Below, piece by piece: positions 44,316 to 53,145 of a stretch of 64,000 nucleotides of DNA (positions are counted from its first letter, which is position 1; the number at the start of each line of letters is the position of its first letter). Source of the DNA: Salipiger profundus (GTDB lineage Bacteria > Pseudomonadota > Alphaproteobacteria > Rhodobacterales > Rhodobacteraceae). The stretch spans positions 434,001-498,000 of the forward strand of contig NZ_CP014796.1 in the NCBI RefSeq assembly GCF_001969385.1. The letters are read 5' to 3'. The notes under the pieces are model-generated. The model searched no databases. It was not told the DNA's origin and saw only the letters and a program-made list of their open reading frames with translations. The translations under genes and the position numbers were made by a program.

Positions 44316-44428
44316 CAATACACGGAGCCGTGATCGGGCAGGATACTCGCGACGACGGTCACGCAGGCGCTTCGCGCGAACGGTGCTGAGTTCGTGTCCG
44401 CCAAGCACCTGCAACACCGGAGGACCAC

Positions 44429-44842
44429 ATGCCCCGTTTCATCGCCACCGCCGTCGCCGCGCTCTGCCTTGCCGGGCCGGCCATGGCCAACGTCTACGAG
44501 ACCATCAAGATCGACGCCGGCAAGGCGCTGTTCGACGTACAGTGCCGCCGCTGCCATGCCGTTGATTCCACGGACCCTTCCTATGGGCCGCCACTCGAGA
44601 ACGTGCTCTATCGCGGCGCCGGCACCTATCCCGACTACGCGTATTCCACCGCGCTCTCGGCCTCGGGGATCGTCTGGACCCCGGCGGCGCTGCGCGCCTG
44701 GATGGAGGACAACGACGGCTTCATGCCCGGCACCAAGATGCGCCACGTCGGCATCGAGGATCGCACCGTGCAGGATTTCATCCTCGCCTATCTCACCTCG
44801 ATCACAACGCAGGACAACCGTGCCATCGAGGGTCAGGACTGA
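44429..44842 (+). CDS. class I cytochrome c of the alcohol cluster
   Basis: A 137-residue periplasmic cytochrome with a signal peptide ([20 protein letters not shown]), heme site Cys39-Arg-Arg-Cys42-His43 and an axial Met in PGTKMRHVG. It resembles soluble c2/c550-type carriers ([33 protein letters not shown]). Upstream of the PQQ dehydrogenase gene by 133 bases; the probable direct electron acceptor, alongside PedF. Confidence 0.87.
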   Translation: MPRFIATAVAALCLAGPAMANVYETIKIDAGKALFDVQCRRCHAVDSTDPSYGPPLENVLYRGAGTYPDYAYSTALSASGIVWTPAALRAWMEDNDGFMPGTKMRHVGIEDRTVQDFILAYLTSITTQDNRAIEGQD

Positions 44843-44861
44843 CCCTGTCGATTGGTCTTAC

Positions 44862-44871
44862 GACCATTGTG
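44862..44871. promoter_or_regulatory. GACCATTGTG site upstream of PQQ dehydrogenase gene
   Basis: GACCATTGTGCAATTC closely matches the site at 44306. Directly before it, GGTC-TTAC-GACC forms an extra inverted repeat. It is 104 bases from the dehydrogenase start and lies just after the cytochrome stop, which suggests a separate promoter for the dehydrogenase. Confidence 0.5.
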
Positions 44872-44975
44872 CAATTCATCTCCGGCCCCGCGCCGGGGAT
44901 GCTTCGCACCGGAGGAGCACATCGGCCCGGCGGGGCCGCAGCCGTTTCGCCAAAACCGTTCCAAGGGAGGACAAC

Positions 44976-46742
44976 ATGAACCGTTTCATTCTTGCCGTGA
45001 CCGCCGGCCTGCTTGCCGCCGGCGTGACGCAGGCACAGGTCACCGAAGAGGATCTGGCCAACGACCAGACCATGACCACCCAGGTGGTCACCAACGGCAT
45101 GGGCCGGCACCTGCAGCGTTACAGCCCGCTGGACACGCTCAACAAGGACAACGTCAAGAACCTGATGCCCGCATGGGCTTTCTCGATGGGCGGCGAGAAG
45201 CAGCGCGGCCAGGAAACCCAGCCGATCGTCTACGACGGCGTGATGTATGTCACCGGCTCCTACTCGCGCCTCTATGCCATCGATCTGCAGACCGGCGAGG
45301 AGCTCTGGCAGTATGATGCCCGCCTGCCCGAGGGCATCCTGCCCTGCTGCGACGTCATCAACCGCGGCGCGGCGATCTACGGCGACAAGATCATCTTCGG
45401 CACGCTCGACGCCCGGCTCGTGGCGCTCGACCGCAAGACCGGCGATGTCGTCTGGCGCGACAAGATCGCCGACTACAAGGCAGGCTACTCCTACACCGCC
45501 GCGCCGCTCATCGTGAACGGGCTGGTCATCACCGGCAACTCCGGCGGCGAGTTCGGCATCGTCGGAGAGGTCCAGGCGCGGGACGTCGAGACCGGCGACA
45601 TGGTCTGGACCCGCCCGGTGATCGAGGGCCACATGGGCACGCTCAACGGCGAAGAGAGCACCATGACCGGCGAGCTCAACGCCACCTGGCCGGGCGACCT
45701 TTGGAAGACCGGCGGCGGCGCTACCTGGCTCGGCGGCTCCTATGATGCGGAGACCGACACGCTGATCTTCGGCACCGGCAACCCGGCGCCCTGGAACAGC
45801 CACCTGCGCGGCGCGGGCAAGCCCACCGTGGGCAACACCGGCGACAACCTCTACGCCGCCTCGCGCCTCGGCATCGACCCGGCCACCGGCGAGATCAAGT
45901 GGCACTTCCAGACCACGCCTCGCGAGGGCTGGGATTACGACGGCGTCAACGAGGTCGTCGCCTACGAGGACGCGGACGGCAACAAGCGCTTCGCCACCGC
46001 CGACCGCAACGGCTTCTTCTACGTGCTGAACCGCGAGGACGGCGCCTTTGTCTCGGCCCACCCCTTCGTCAAGGACATCACCTGGGCGAGCGGCATCGAC
46101 GAGACCGGCCGGCCGATCTACAACGAGGACAACCGCCCCGGCGACCCCTCGGCGGCGACCGACGGCGGCAAGGGCGAGGTCGTGTTCTCGGCCCCGGGGT
46201 TCCTCGGTGGCAAGAACTGGATGCCGATGGCCTACTCGCAGAACACCGGCCTGTTCTACGTGCCCTCGAACGAATGGGGCATGGACATCTGGAACGAGCC
46301 GGTCACCTACAAGAAGGGCGCCGCCTACCTCGGCTCCGGCTTCACCATCAAGCCGATGTACGAGGATCACATCGGCTCGCTCAAGGCCATCGACCCGGCC
46401 ACCGGCGAATGGAAGTGGGAATACCAGAACGAGGCCCCGCTCTGGGGCGGCGTGATGACCACCGCCGGCGGGCTGGTGTTCTTCGGCACCCCCGAGGGCA
46501 AGTTCCTCGCGCTCGATGACGAGACCGGCGAGGAGCTGTGGTCGTTCCAGACCGGCTCGGGCATCGTCGGCCAGCCGGTCACCTGGGACATGGACGGCGA
46601 GCAGTATGTCTCGGTCGTCTCCGGCTGGGGTGGCGCGGTGCCGCTCTGGGGCGGCGAGGTCGCCAAGAAGGTGAACTACCTCAACCAGGGCGGCATGGTC
46701 TGGACATTCAAGCTGCCGAAACAGCTGGCCTCGGTCGAGTAA
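44976..46742 (+). CDS. pedH: lanthanide-type PQQ alcohol dehydrogenase (PedH/ExaF-like)
   Basis: A 588-residue periplasmic quinoprotein that oxidises primary alcohols to aldehydes. A signal peptide (residues 1-20, ending TQA) precedes the eight-blade propeller. The vicinal disulfide pair is Cys124-Cys125 in LPCCDV. The catalytic Asp320 lies in GWDYDGVNE, and Asp322, two residues on, is the extra carboxylate that marks lanthanide-dependent enzymes; calcium enzymes usually have Ala or Ser there. Many segments ([36 protein letters not shown]) match my recollection of Pseudomonas PedH more closely than XoxF. Substrate range may include ethanol and longer alcohols. Confidence 0.93.
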   Translation: MNRFILAVTAGLLAAGVTQAQVTEEDLANDQTMTTQVVTNGMGRHLQRYSPLDTLNKDNVKNLMPAWAFSMGGEKQRGQETQPIVYDGVMYVTGSYSRLYAIDLQTGEELWQYDARLPEGILPCCDVINRGAAIYGDKIIFGTLDARLVALDRKTGDVVWRDKIADYKAGYSYTAAPLIVNGLVITGNSGGEFGIVGEVQARDVETGDMVWTRPVIEGHMGTLNGEESTMTGELNATWPGDLWKTGGGATWLGGSYDAETDTLIFGTGNPAPWNSHLRGAGKPTVGNTGDNLYAASRLGIDPATGEIKWHFQTTPREGWDYDGVNEVVAYEDADGNKRFATADRNGFFYVLNREDGAFVSAHPFVKDITWASGIDETGRPIYNEDNRPGDPSAATDGGKGEVVFSAPGFLGGKNWMPMAYSQNTGLFYVPSNEWGMDIWNEPVTYKKGAAYLGSGFTIKPMYEDHIGSLKAIDPATGEWKWEYQNEAPLWGGVMTTAGGLVFFGTPEGKFLALDDETGEELWSFQTGSGIVGQPVTWDMDGEQYVSVVSGWGGAVPLWGGEVAKKVNYLNQGGMVWTFKLPKQLASVE

Positions 46743-46764
46743 GCCGAGCCCCACGAGACACGGA

Positions 46765-46796
46765 AGCGCGCCGCCCCCCGGGCGACGCGCTCTTTC
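46765..46796 (+). terminator. terminator after PQQ dehydrogenase gene
   Basis: AGCGCG-c-CGCCC pairs with GGGCG-a-CGCGCT around CCC, followed by CTTTC. It starts 22 bases after the stop. Confidence 0.65.
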
Positions 46797-47188
46797 ATGA
46801 GGTCGGGTCTTGCATCGCTGTGTGGCGCCTGGGGGAAGCCCGGAGAAGCGCCAAACGGGAAGGCGACGTTGCACCCGCTGGCGACCCCGCAAATTTGAAG
46901 AAGCTCGCCGTGTCTGCTTTAGGGTCAGGACCCATTGATTTGGTTTGGCGTGTACGATTGTGAGGCTTTGCCGGCGCGTGCCCCGGCGACACGAGCAGAT
47001 CTCGTGCGGAAGGAAACGCGAACCTCGGCGATGTGTAGTGGCCTCACAGCTTGCCGCGGTATGCCGCGGCTGAAGTAGAAAACACCTACTAAACGAGGAT
47101 GAACGACGGGCAGATGGTCTCCGACGTGGCCTACGGCTCCAAGCATCTGCAAGAAGCTGAGGCGAAACCAATGCTTTGACTGGATAAC
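46797..47188. other. non-coding gap before tRNA-Thr
   Basis: About 390 bases without a convincing gene. GGGTC-AG-GACCC at 46921-46932, followed by an AT-richer ATTGATTTGG, looks like the terminal repeat of an insertion sequence, but no transposase remains. A 26-codon ORF at 47099-47179 has GAGG just before its ATG; I do not consider it supported. Base composition is less GC-rich than the surroundings. Confidence 0.35.
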
Positions 47189-47264
47189 TGGTGCCCCCAC
47201 ACGGACTCGAACCGCGGACCTACTGATTACAAATCAGTTGCTCTACCAGCTGAGCTATAGGGGC
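47189..47264 (-). tRNA. tRNA-Thr (UGU)
   Basis: A 76-base minus-strand tRNA with encoded CCA. The acceptor GCCCCTA pairs with TGGGGGC (one G-T pair), the anticodon stem ACTGA/TCAGT encloses TTTGTAA with anticodon UGU, and the T-loop is TTCGAGT. Confidence 0.95.
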
Positions 47265-47325
47265 ACCGTGGCGCAAGGGATATGACAGCAGGGCGGGTGG
47301 GCGCAAGGCCAATCTGGAGCGGAAT

Positions 47326-48984
47326 CTACCTGTTGGCGCGGGCGAGAAGTCCGACCGCGGCAAGGCCCACTGCGATCACCAGCATGGCGGCAGGGGCGGC
47401 GTCGCCGAGGTTCTCGAGCGAGGCCTGCTCGTGGACGCGGGTCGCGAGGGTCTCGTAGTTGAACGGGCGCAGCAGCAGCGTCGCGGGCAGTTCCTTGACG
47501 CAGTCGACGAAGACGAGCAGCAGCGCCGAGGCGATCGAGGCTCGGATGAGCGGGTAGTAGACCTCGCCCAAGGTCTGGGCCTGGTTGCGGCCGAGCGAGC
47601 GGGCGGCGAGCGCGAGGTTGGGCGAGACCCGACCCATCGCGGCATCGGCGGCTCCCTGCGCGATCGCGAAGAAGCGCACGAAGTAGGCCAGCACCACCGC
47701 GAAGGCGGAACCGGTCAGGACGAGGCCGATGTCGTGCCCTGTCAGGCCTTCGACCGTGTCGGCCAGAACGTGGTCGACGCCCGCCAGCGGGATCAGGATG
47801 CCGACCCCCAGCACCGCGCCGGGCGCCGCGTAGCCGATCGTCGTGACCGGCAGCAGCAGCCGCGGCAGCGCACGGCCCGAAAGGCGCACGCCGTAGACGA
47901 GGAAGACGCCGCCGAGCACCGTGACGAGCGCGGCGATGCCGCCCACCGTGAGCGTGTGCAGGCCGGCCTCCCACAGCGCCGGGTCGGCCCAGTTTGCCGC
48001 GTTGCGCAGGGCGTGCGACAGGATCACGCCGGCCGGCAGCACGAACCCCATGGCGAAGGGCAGCGCGCAGGCCAGCGTCGCCAGCCAGCCGCCGCCACCC
48101 GCGAGCGGCTTGCGCTCGACAGGGCGGTGATGGGTCGAGAGGCTGAAGAACCGCATCCGGCGGCGCGAGCTCTTCTCGAGCAGCACCAGCACGATGACCA
48201 GCGCGAGCACGGTGGCGGCGATCTGCGCGGCGCCGCCCGCGTTGTTGCTCTGCAGCCAGACCGAGAAGATGCCCGTCGTGAGCGTCTGCACGGCAAAGTA
48301 GTCGACGGTGCCGAAGTCGTTCACCGCCTCCATCATCACGATGGCCATGCCGGCGGCGATGGCGGGGCGTGCCAGCGGCAGCCCCACCCGCCAGAACCGC
48401 CCCAGCGCGCCGGCGCCGAGCGACTGGGCGACCTCTTCCGAGGCGGCGGACTGCTCGCGGAAGGCATTGCGGGCGAGCAGGTAGACATAGGGGTAGAGCG
48501 CGGCACCCAGAACGATGATCGCGGCGCCCATCGAGCGGATCTCGGGGAACCAGTAGTCGCGCGCGGTCTGCCACCCGAAGAGCTGGCGCAGGCCGGTCTG
48601 CACCGGCCCGGCATATTCGAGGAAATCCACCAGCGCGTAGGCGCCGACGTAGGCCGGGATCGCCAGCGGCAGCAGCAGCAGGTATTCGAGCCAGCGCCTG
48701 CCGGGGAAATCGTAGCGCGAGATGAGCCAGGCGGCGCCCGAGCCCGAGGCTCCGGCCAGCATCCCCACCCCGAACATCAGCACCAGCGTGTTCACGAGGT
48801 AGCGCGGCAGCGTCGTCGAGACGAGATGCGGCCAGATGTTCTCGGCTGGAAATGCGGCGATCCACAGCACCGACAGGATCGGCCCGATCACCAGCGCGGC
48901 GATCAGGACGGCCCCCGCGGACCAGGGGCTCGGCAGGGCGGGCCGCCACGCGGGGCGGCGGGTGCTGTCGTCTGCAAGGCTCAT
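47326..48984 (-). CDS. iron-type ABC transporter permease (FbpB/AfuB-like)
   Basis: A 552-residue protein with about twelve membrane segments, a fused pair of permease domains. Each half carries the ABC-permease EAA-type loop: VAQSLGAGALGRFWRVGLPLA in the first and AARSLGRNQAQTLGEVYYPL in the second. This duplicated form is typical of ferric-iron (Fbp/Afu) and thiamine transporters. Neither binding protein nor ATPase is adjacent. The ATG at 48984 is preceded by GGGGGA. Confidence 0.86.
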   Translation of the reverse strand: MSLADDSTRRPAWRPALPSPWSAGAVLIAALVIGPILSVLWIAAFPAENIWPHLVSTTLPRYLVNTLVLMFGVGMLAGASGSGAAWLISRYDFPGRRWLEYLLLLPLAIPAYVGAYALVDFLEYAGPVQTGLRQLFGWQTARDYWFPEIRSMGAAIIVLGAALYPYVYLLARNAFREQSAASEEVAQSLGAGALGRFWRVGLPLARPAIAAGMAIVMMEAVNDFGTVDYFAVQTLTTGIFSVWLQSNNAGGAAQIAATVLALVIVLVLLEKSSRRRMRFFSLSTHHRPVERKPLAGGGGWLATLACALPFAMGFVLPAGVILSHALRNAANWADPALWEAGLHTLTVGGIAALVTVLGGVFLVYGVRLSGRALPRLLLPVTTIGYAAPGAVLGVGILIPLAGVDHVLADTVEGLTGHDIGLVLTGSAFAVVLAYFVRFFAIAQGAADAAMGRVSPNLALAARSLGRNQAQTLGEVYYPLIRASIASALLLVFVDCVKELPATLLLRPFNYETLATRVHEQASLENLGDAAPAAMLVIAVGLAAVGLLARANR

Positions 48985-49066
48985 GGCGCATCCCCCGGGC
49001 AATTGCGGTTTTCCTCGCGGCGAAAGCGCTTATAGTGCGATGCCGGTCCAACCGAAAGAGCAGGCG

Positions 49067-49948
49067 ATGCAGATCATTCTTCACATCGGCGTCCACTCCA
49101 CGGACGAGGACCGGCTGCTCAAGGGACTGCTGCGCAATGCCGAGGATGTCCGCAAGGACGGCGTCGCGATCCCCGGCCCCGGCCGCTACCGGACCCTGCT
49201 GTCGGACACGGTCAACGCGCTCGGCGACGGCACACCGGCGCCGGAGGCGCGCGAGGTGCTGCTCGACGCGATCATCGACGACGATCCCGAGCGGATCGAC
49301 CGGCTTGTCCTGAGCCACGAGAACCTGCTGTCGGTGCCGAAGCTCGCACTGGCCGGCGGTCGGCTCTACCGCAAGCTCGAGCAGCGGCTCCTGGCAATGC
49401 GAAGGCTGTTTCCCGGCGATGACATCAAGATCTACGTCGGGCTGCGCGACTTCGCGACCTTCCTGCCGGCGGTCTATGCCGCCACACCGCACGCCAGCTT
49501 CGACGATTTCCTCTGCGGCGCCGACCCGATGCGGCTGCGCTGGTCGGAGATGATCGCGCGCATCCGCACGGCGGTGCCCTCGGCGCCGGTGACGGTCTGG
49601 TGCAACGAGGACACGCCGCTGATCTGGGGCCAGCTGCTGCGCGAGATGGCGGGGATCGAGGCGAACCGGAAGATCACCGGCGCCTTCGACCTCTTCGCGG
49701 AAATCATCAGCCCGGAGGGGATGACGCGCTTCCGCGCCTTCCTGACGGAGAACCCGGGCGTCAACGAGGCCCAGAAGCGCCGCGTGATGATGGCGTTCCT
49801 GGAGAAATACGCGCTCGACGAGGCCATCGAGGAAGAGCTCGACCTGCCGGGATGGGACGGCGCCTATGTCGACATGCTGACAGAACTCTACGACGAGGAC
49901 GTCTCGCAGATCGGCCGGATGCCGGGGGTGCGGCTGATCTCGGCCTGA
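49067..49948 (+). CDS. conserved hypothetical protein
   Basis: A 293-residue soluble protein. It begins IILHIGVHSTDEDRLLKGLL, similar to the first strand and helix of sulfotransferase-like proteins (IxHIGxHKTGTT) but without the nucleotide-binding Gly/Thr/Ser, so activity of that kind is doubtful. Later segments (IKIYVGLRDFATFLPAVY, VTVWCNEDTPLIWGQ) also fit a Rossmann-like alpha/beta fold. The ATG at 49067 is my choice over 49040. It is divergent from the permease. Confidence 0.7.
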   Translation: MQIILHIGVHSTDEDRLLKGLLRNAEDVRKDGVAIPGPGRYRTLLSDTVNALGDGTPAPEAREVLLDAIIDDDPERIDRLVLSHENLLSVPKLALAGGRLYRKLEQRLLAMRRLFPGDDIKIYVGLRDFATFLPAVYAATPHASFDDFLCGADPMRLRWSEMIARIRTAVPSAPVTVWCNEDTPLIWGQLLREMAGIEANRKITGAFDLFAEIISPEGMTRFRAFLTENPGVNEAQKRRVMMAFLEKYALDEAIEEELDLPGWDGAYVDMLTELYDEDVSQIGRMPGVRLISA

Positions 49949-50008
49949 GGCCCGCGCGGCGGACGCCGCGGCGCCCAGACCGGAGACCCCGCGCAGACGG
50001 CCCCGGCG

Positions 50009-50080
50009 AGGGGGGCGCTGCCCCCTCTTGGCGCGTGCCGCGCCAATTCACCCCCGAGGGTATTTGGAAAGAGAAGAAGG
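50009..50080 (+). repeat. mosaic intergenic hairpin element, copy 3
   Basis: Hairpin GAGGGGGGCGCTGCCCCCTC, hairpin TTGGCGCGTGCCGCGCCAA, then CCCCCGAGGGTATTTGG and AGAAGAAG. Same architecture as 44104-44164, with a different second hairpin sequence. Located between two converging genes. Confidence 0.65.
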
Positions 50081-50108
50081 GCCTCGGGCCGGAAAGGGGC
50101 CCGGCCGT

Positions 50109-50369
50109 TCACTCCATTCCGAGCGCGGCCTTGTACATCTCCAGAACCGCCTCTTCCTCGGCGATGTCGTCCTTGTCGCGCTTGCGCAGCGCGATGACCT
50201 TGCGCAGCACCTTGACGTCGTAGCCGCGGCCCTTGGCCTCGGCCATGACCTCTTTCTGCTGGTCGGCGATTTCCTTCTTCTCGAGCTCGAGGCGCTCGTA
50301 TCGCTCTATGAAGCTGCGCAGCTCGCCTGCCGCGACGCCATAGCTGTTGCTCGAACCTTCGTCTTGCAT
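50109..50369 (-). CDS. gapR: GapR-family DNA-binding protein
   Basis: An 86-residue member of the DUF2312/GapR family: AAGELRSFIERYERLELEKKEI, then EAKGRGYDVKVLRKVIALRKRDKDDIAEEEAVLEMY. In Caulobacter GapR clamps overtwisted DNA and supports topoisomerase action during replication and transcription. The length is typical, and the whole family pattern is intact. Confidence 0.93.
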   Translation of the reverse strand: MQDEGSSNSYGVAAGELRSFIERYERLELEKKEIADQQKEVMAEAKGRGYDVKVLRKVIALRKRDKDDIAEEEAVLEMYKAALGME

Positions 50370-50495
50370 CGGATCTGTCTCCTGCCGGTGTGGCGCTTTG
50401 AGTAGCCCAAGGCGCGCGCGACCATCAAGGGGTTGCGACGGAACCGGCGATGGATTACCGCAAGCCGCGTTTCACGGAGGAAAGGGACGATCGCC

Positions 50496-50711
50496 ATGGA
50501 ATGGCTCATCTGGCTTGGCGCGGCGCTGTCGGTCCTCGGACTCGCGGGGCTTTTGTGGTGTATCGTCAAGGTCTGGCGCGCCCGGCGCTCCGGCATGGAC
50601 GACGAGGCGCTGCGCGCGGTGGTGCACGGGATCGTGCCGCTGAACATGGGCGCGTTGATGCTGTCGGTACTGGGCCTGATGATGGTGATCCTGGGGATCT
50701 TCCTCGGCTGA
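50496..50711 (+). CDS. small two-helix membrane protein
   Basis: A 71-residue protein with two hydrophobic helices (WLIWLGAALSVLGLAGLLWCI and MGALMLSVLGLMMVILGIFLG) and a basic loop. The ATG at 50496 has a purine-rich GGAGGAAAGGG upstream. Conserved-looking but of unknown function. Confidence 0.7.
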   Translation: MEWLIWLGAALSVLGLAGLLWCIVKVWRARRSGMDDEALRAVVHGIVPLNMGALMLSVLGLMMVILGIFLG

Positions 50712-50752
50712 GGTTTCCGTCGCCGGGCGCGCGCGTGCCGGGCCGGCGGTCG

Positions 50753-52747
50753 TCAGCCGTTCAGCGCATCGAAATTGCGGCCGTTCTTGATGAGATCGGC
50801 GAAGACGGACTCGGGTGTCCAGAGCGTGCGGTCCGGGTGGTCGAACGTCTCCATCGTGCGCCGCAGCCGCAGCAGCCCCTCGACCCCGGCGAGATGCATC
50901 GGACCACCGCGCCAGCGCGGCAGGTCGAGCGCCTGCACCGCGACGAGATCGACCTCCGAAGGTGTCGAGAGCATCCCCTCGGAGAGCATCCGCGCGCCCG
51001 CGTTCGCCATGGCGCCGAACAGGCCCCCGCGGATGGTCTCGGGCGGGAGCGGCGCCGACCGGGGCCGGGCACTGTCGATCAGCGCCGCGACCTCGTCATC
51101 CTCGCGCGGTGAGCCGCTCTGCCAGTCATAGACCCCCTGCCCCGCCGCGCGGCCCGAGCGGCCCGCGTCGCGCAGCAGCCGAGACCAGTTCATTGCGCCG
51201 TCCGCGCGGGGTGCCTGCGCATGGCCCGCGAGCCCGGCCAGGTCGCGCGCGACGAAGGGCGGGCGCGTCCAGCCCCAGTCGCGGAGGGCGCGGTCGAGGT
51301 CGTAGGGATCCTGCCCGAGGTCCACGAGCGCATCCGCCGCGCGCTGGCAGACTGCCACAAGGCGCGCCGCGGCGCTCTCGCCAGAGGAAGAGACACGCAC
51401 CGCGATCCGGCCCAGCCGTCGCGCGAGCGCGCGGGACGCGGCAAGCTCTCCGGCCGTGACGGAGGGGCCCGCGATCACCTCGAGCAGGCGCGTGGCATGG
51501 ACCGGCGGCGCGAAGCGCAGGCCCAGCCCCTCGACCTCGCCCGCGAAGGCGATGGCCCGCACCGCTCCTTCCGGCACCGGCACGTTCCACTGCCCCGGCG
51601 CAGCGTGCAGGATCATCTGCGCGCCATCGGTCATCGCGGCGCCGTCACCGACGCGAAGCAGCGCCATGCATTCCTCGGCCTCGTCCTCGGTCAGAGCGCC
51701 GCGCACGACACCGGCCTCGAAGGCATCGCGGAGTTTCGGCACGCCGGCCCGCAGCTGGTCGGGATCCTGCGTGCCCCATTGCACCCGGACCCCGGCCCTG
51801 AGCAGGGCAAACGCAAGCTGCGCCGCGAGCCCCCCTCCGCCCAGGACGGCGATGCAGGACAGGTCGGGCAACGCCGTGCCGGCCGGAAGCCCGAGCCCCT
51901 GCGCCGCGTGTTCGGCGCGAAAGCCCGCGCGCAGGGCACGGGACTGTTCGGACCCGAGACAGGTCTCGAAGGCGTCGCGCTCCAACGCCAGCCCGGCCTC
52001 GAATGGCAGCAGCATGGCCGCCTCGACGGCGGCCAGGATCTCGCGCGGAGCGATTTCGGGACGGTTCGCGAGCGCCTCGCGGAAACGGGCAATGTCCTGC
52101 TGGTAGGCGCCGGGATCGGCAAAGCCGTCGCGGAGTTCGGACGTCCGCCGCGGCCCGTTGCCGGACGCGAGAAGCTCGCGAATGTAGCCTTCGGCCGCCG
52201 CGTTCAGGTCGACGTCTGCCAGCACGTCGACAAGTCCGCGCGCCGGGGCGCGGTCAACCGGGTAGGCGCCGCCGCCAAGCATCATCTCGAGCGCGGCCCG
52301 GGCGCCGATCATCCGTGGCACCCGCTGGGTCGCACCCGCACCGGGGACAAGGCCGAGCCTGACCTGCGGCAGGCCGACCCGGGTCGAGGTCAGCGCGATG
52401 CGGTAATGCGCCGCCAGCGCCAGCTCGAGACCGCCGCCCATGACGGTGCCGTGCAGCGCCGCGATGACGGGAATCCCGAAGGCCTCGATCCGTGCGCAGA
52501 GATCGGCCACCGAAGGTCCGGAGAGCGGTGCGTCAAGCTCGGCCAGATCCTCGCCGGCGGGAAAGCCGCGGGCCGTCCCGACCAGCAGGACGGCCTGCGC
52601 GCCGTCTTCCGCCGCCGCCCGGTCCAGCGCGGCATGCAGCCCCTCACGCACCGGACGCGCAAGCGCATTCACCGGAGGATGGTCGACCGCGATCCGGACG
52701 ATGCCGTCCCGATAGGAATACCCGACCGTGTCCTGCGCCTCTGGCAT
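50753..52747 (-). CDS. degenerate FadJ-like enoyl-CoA hydratase / hydroxyacyl-CoA dehydrogenase
   Basis: A 664-residue protein with the FadB/FadJ layout: crotonase domain (about 1-190), Rossmann NAD domain (about 295-440), and two C-terminal helical domains. Numbering from the ATG at 52747, the crotonase Glu108 (GGLELAL) is kept, but the second catalytic Glu is Gln128 (VGLPQVRLG). The dehydrogenase His is Arg411 (LGLRFAPPV), and the third Gly of GxGxxG is Ala. It may therefore be inactive in both reactions or have a changed chemistry. An alternative ATG at 52774 adds nine residues. It stands alone, with no thiolase partner. Confidence 0.82.
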   Translation of the reverse strand: MPEAQDTVGYSYRDGIVRIAVDHPPVNALARPVREGLHAALDRAAAEDGAQAVLLVGTARGFPAGEDLAELDAPLSGPSVADLCARIEAFGIPVIAALHGTVMGGGLELALAAHYRIALTSTRVGLPQVRLGLVPGAGATQRVPRMIGARAALEMMLGGGAYPVDRAPARGLVDVLADVDLNAAAEGYIRELLASGNGPRRTSELRDGFADPGAYQQDIARFREALANRPEIAPREILAAVEAAMLLPFEAGLALERDAFETCLGSEQSRALRAGFRAEHAAQGLGLPAGTALPDLSCIAVLGGGGLAAQLAFALLRAGVRVQWGTQDPDQLRAGVPKLRDAFEAGVVRGALTEDEAEECMALLRVGDGAAMTDGAQMILHAAPGQWNVPVPEGAVRAIAFAGEVEGLGLRFAPPVHATRLLEVIAGPSVTAGELAASRALARRLGRIAVRVSSSGESAAARLVAVCQRAADALVDLGQDPYDLDRALRDWGWTRPPFVARDLAGLAGHAQAPRADGAMNWSRLLRDAGRSGRAAGQGVYDWQSGSPREDDEVAALIDSARPRSAPLPPETIRGGLFGAMANAGARMLSEGMLSTPSEVDLVAVQALDLPRWRGGPMHLAGVEGLLRLRRTMETFDHPDRTLWTPESVFADLIKNGRNFDALNG

Positions 52748-52877
52748 ATGCCCGTCCCCGTCCGCCGGGCGCATGTGCGACCGGCCCGTTGCCGCGCTTT
52801 TCCGCGCGATGACGGGGCATTAGAGGGCAATCGACGGTCGAGCGCAAGCGATCGGCCGCGCGGGCCGGACCCTGGGC

Positions 52878-53102
52878 TCAGATCGGCATGTTGTCGAACT
52901 GGTCTTCGACCTCGCTGTCGTGATCCGGCCGGACCAGCCGCAGCGCCGAACCGGGCGCCTTGCCGCCGCGCGCCTCGAGTTCCTCGATGTGGCGCTCGAG
53001 ATCCTCTAGAAGCTCCTTGCGCACATCGGCATCCGCCGAGACCTCGGCCTGTCCGATTTCATCTTCCAGTTCGACGATCTTCTTCTTCAGGGCTTCGATC
53101 AT
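52878..53102 (-). CDS. small coiled-coil hypothetical protein
   Basis: A 74-residue acidic protein; residues 1-45 form a strong coiled coil (MIEALKKKIVELEDEIGQAE, then DVRKELLEDLERHIEELEAR), followed by an unstructured acidic tail ending FDNMPI. AGGAGG lies before the ATG at 53102. It follows the DksA-like gene on the same strand by 43 bases and may be co-transcribed with it. Confidence 0.65.
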   Translation of the reverse strand: MIEALKKKIVELEDEIGQAEVSADADVRKELLEDLERHIEELEARGGKAPGSALRLVRPDHDSEVEDQFDNMPI

Positions 53103-53145
53103 GGGTTGGTCCTCCTCTCCGTAGCTCTTCGTGGATCGCCCGCGC

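Noticed and set aside
44394..46742. A single long frame that would fuse upstream sequence to the PQQ dehydrogenase
   Set aside because: The signal peptide and ribosome site place the start at 44976, and the upstream part overlaps the cytochrome gene in another frame.
47099..47179. A 26-codon ORF before tRNA-Thr as a peptide gene
   Set aside because: It has a GAGG directly at the ATG but the spacing is too short, and there is no support from context or composition.
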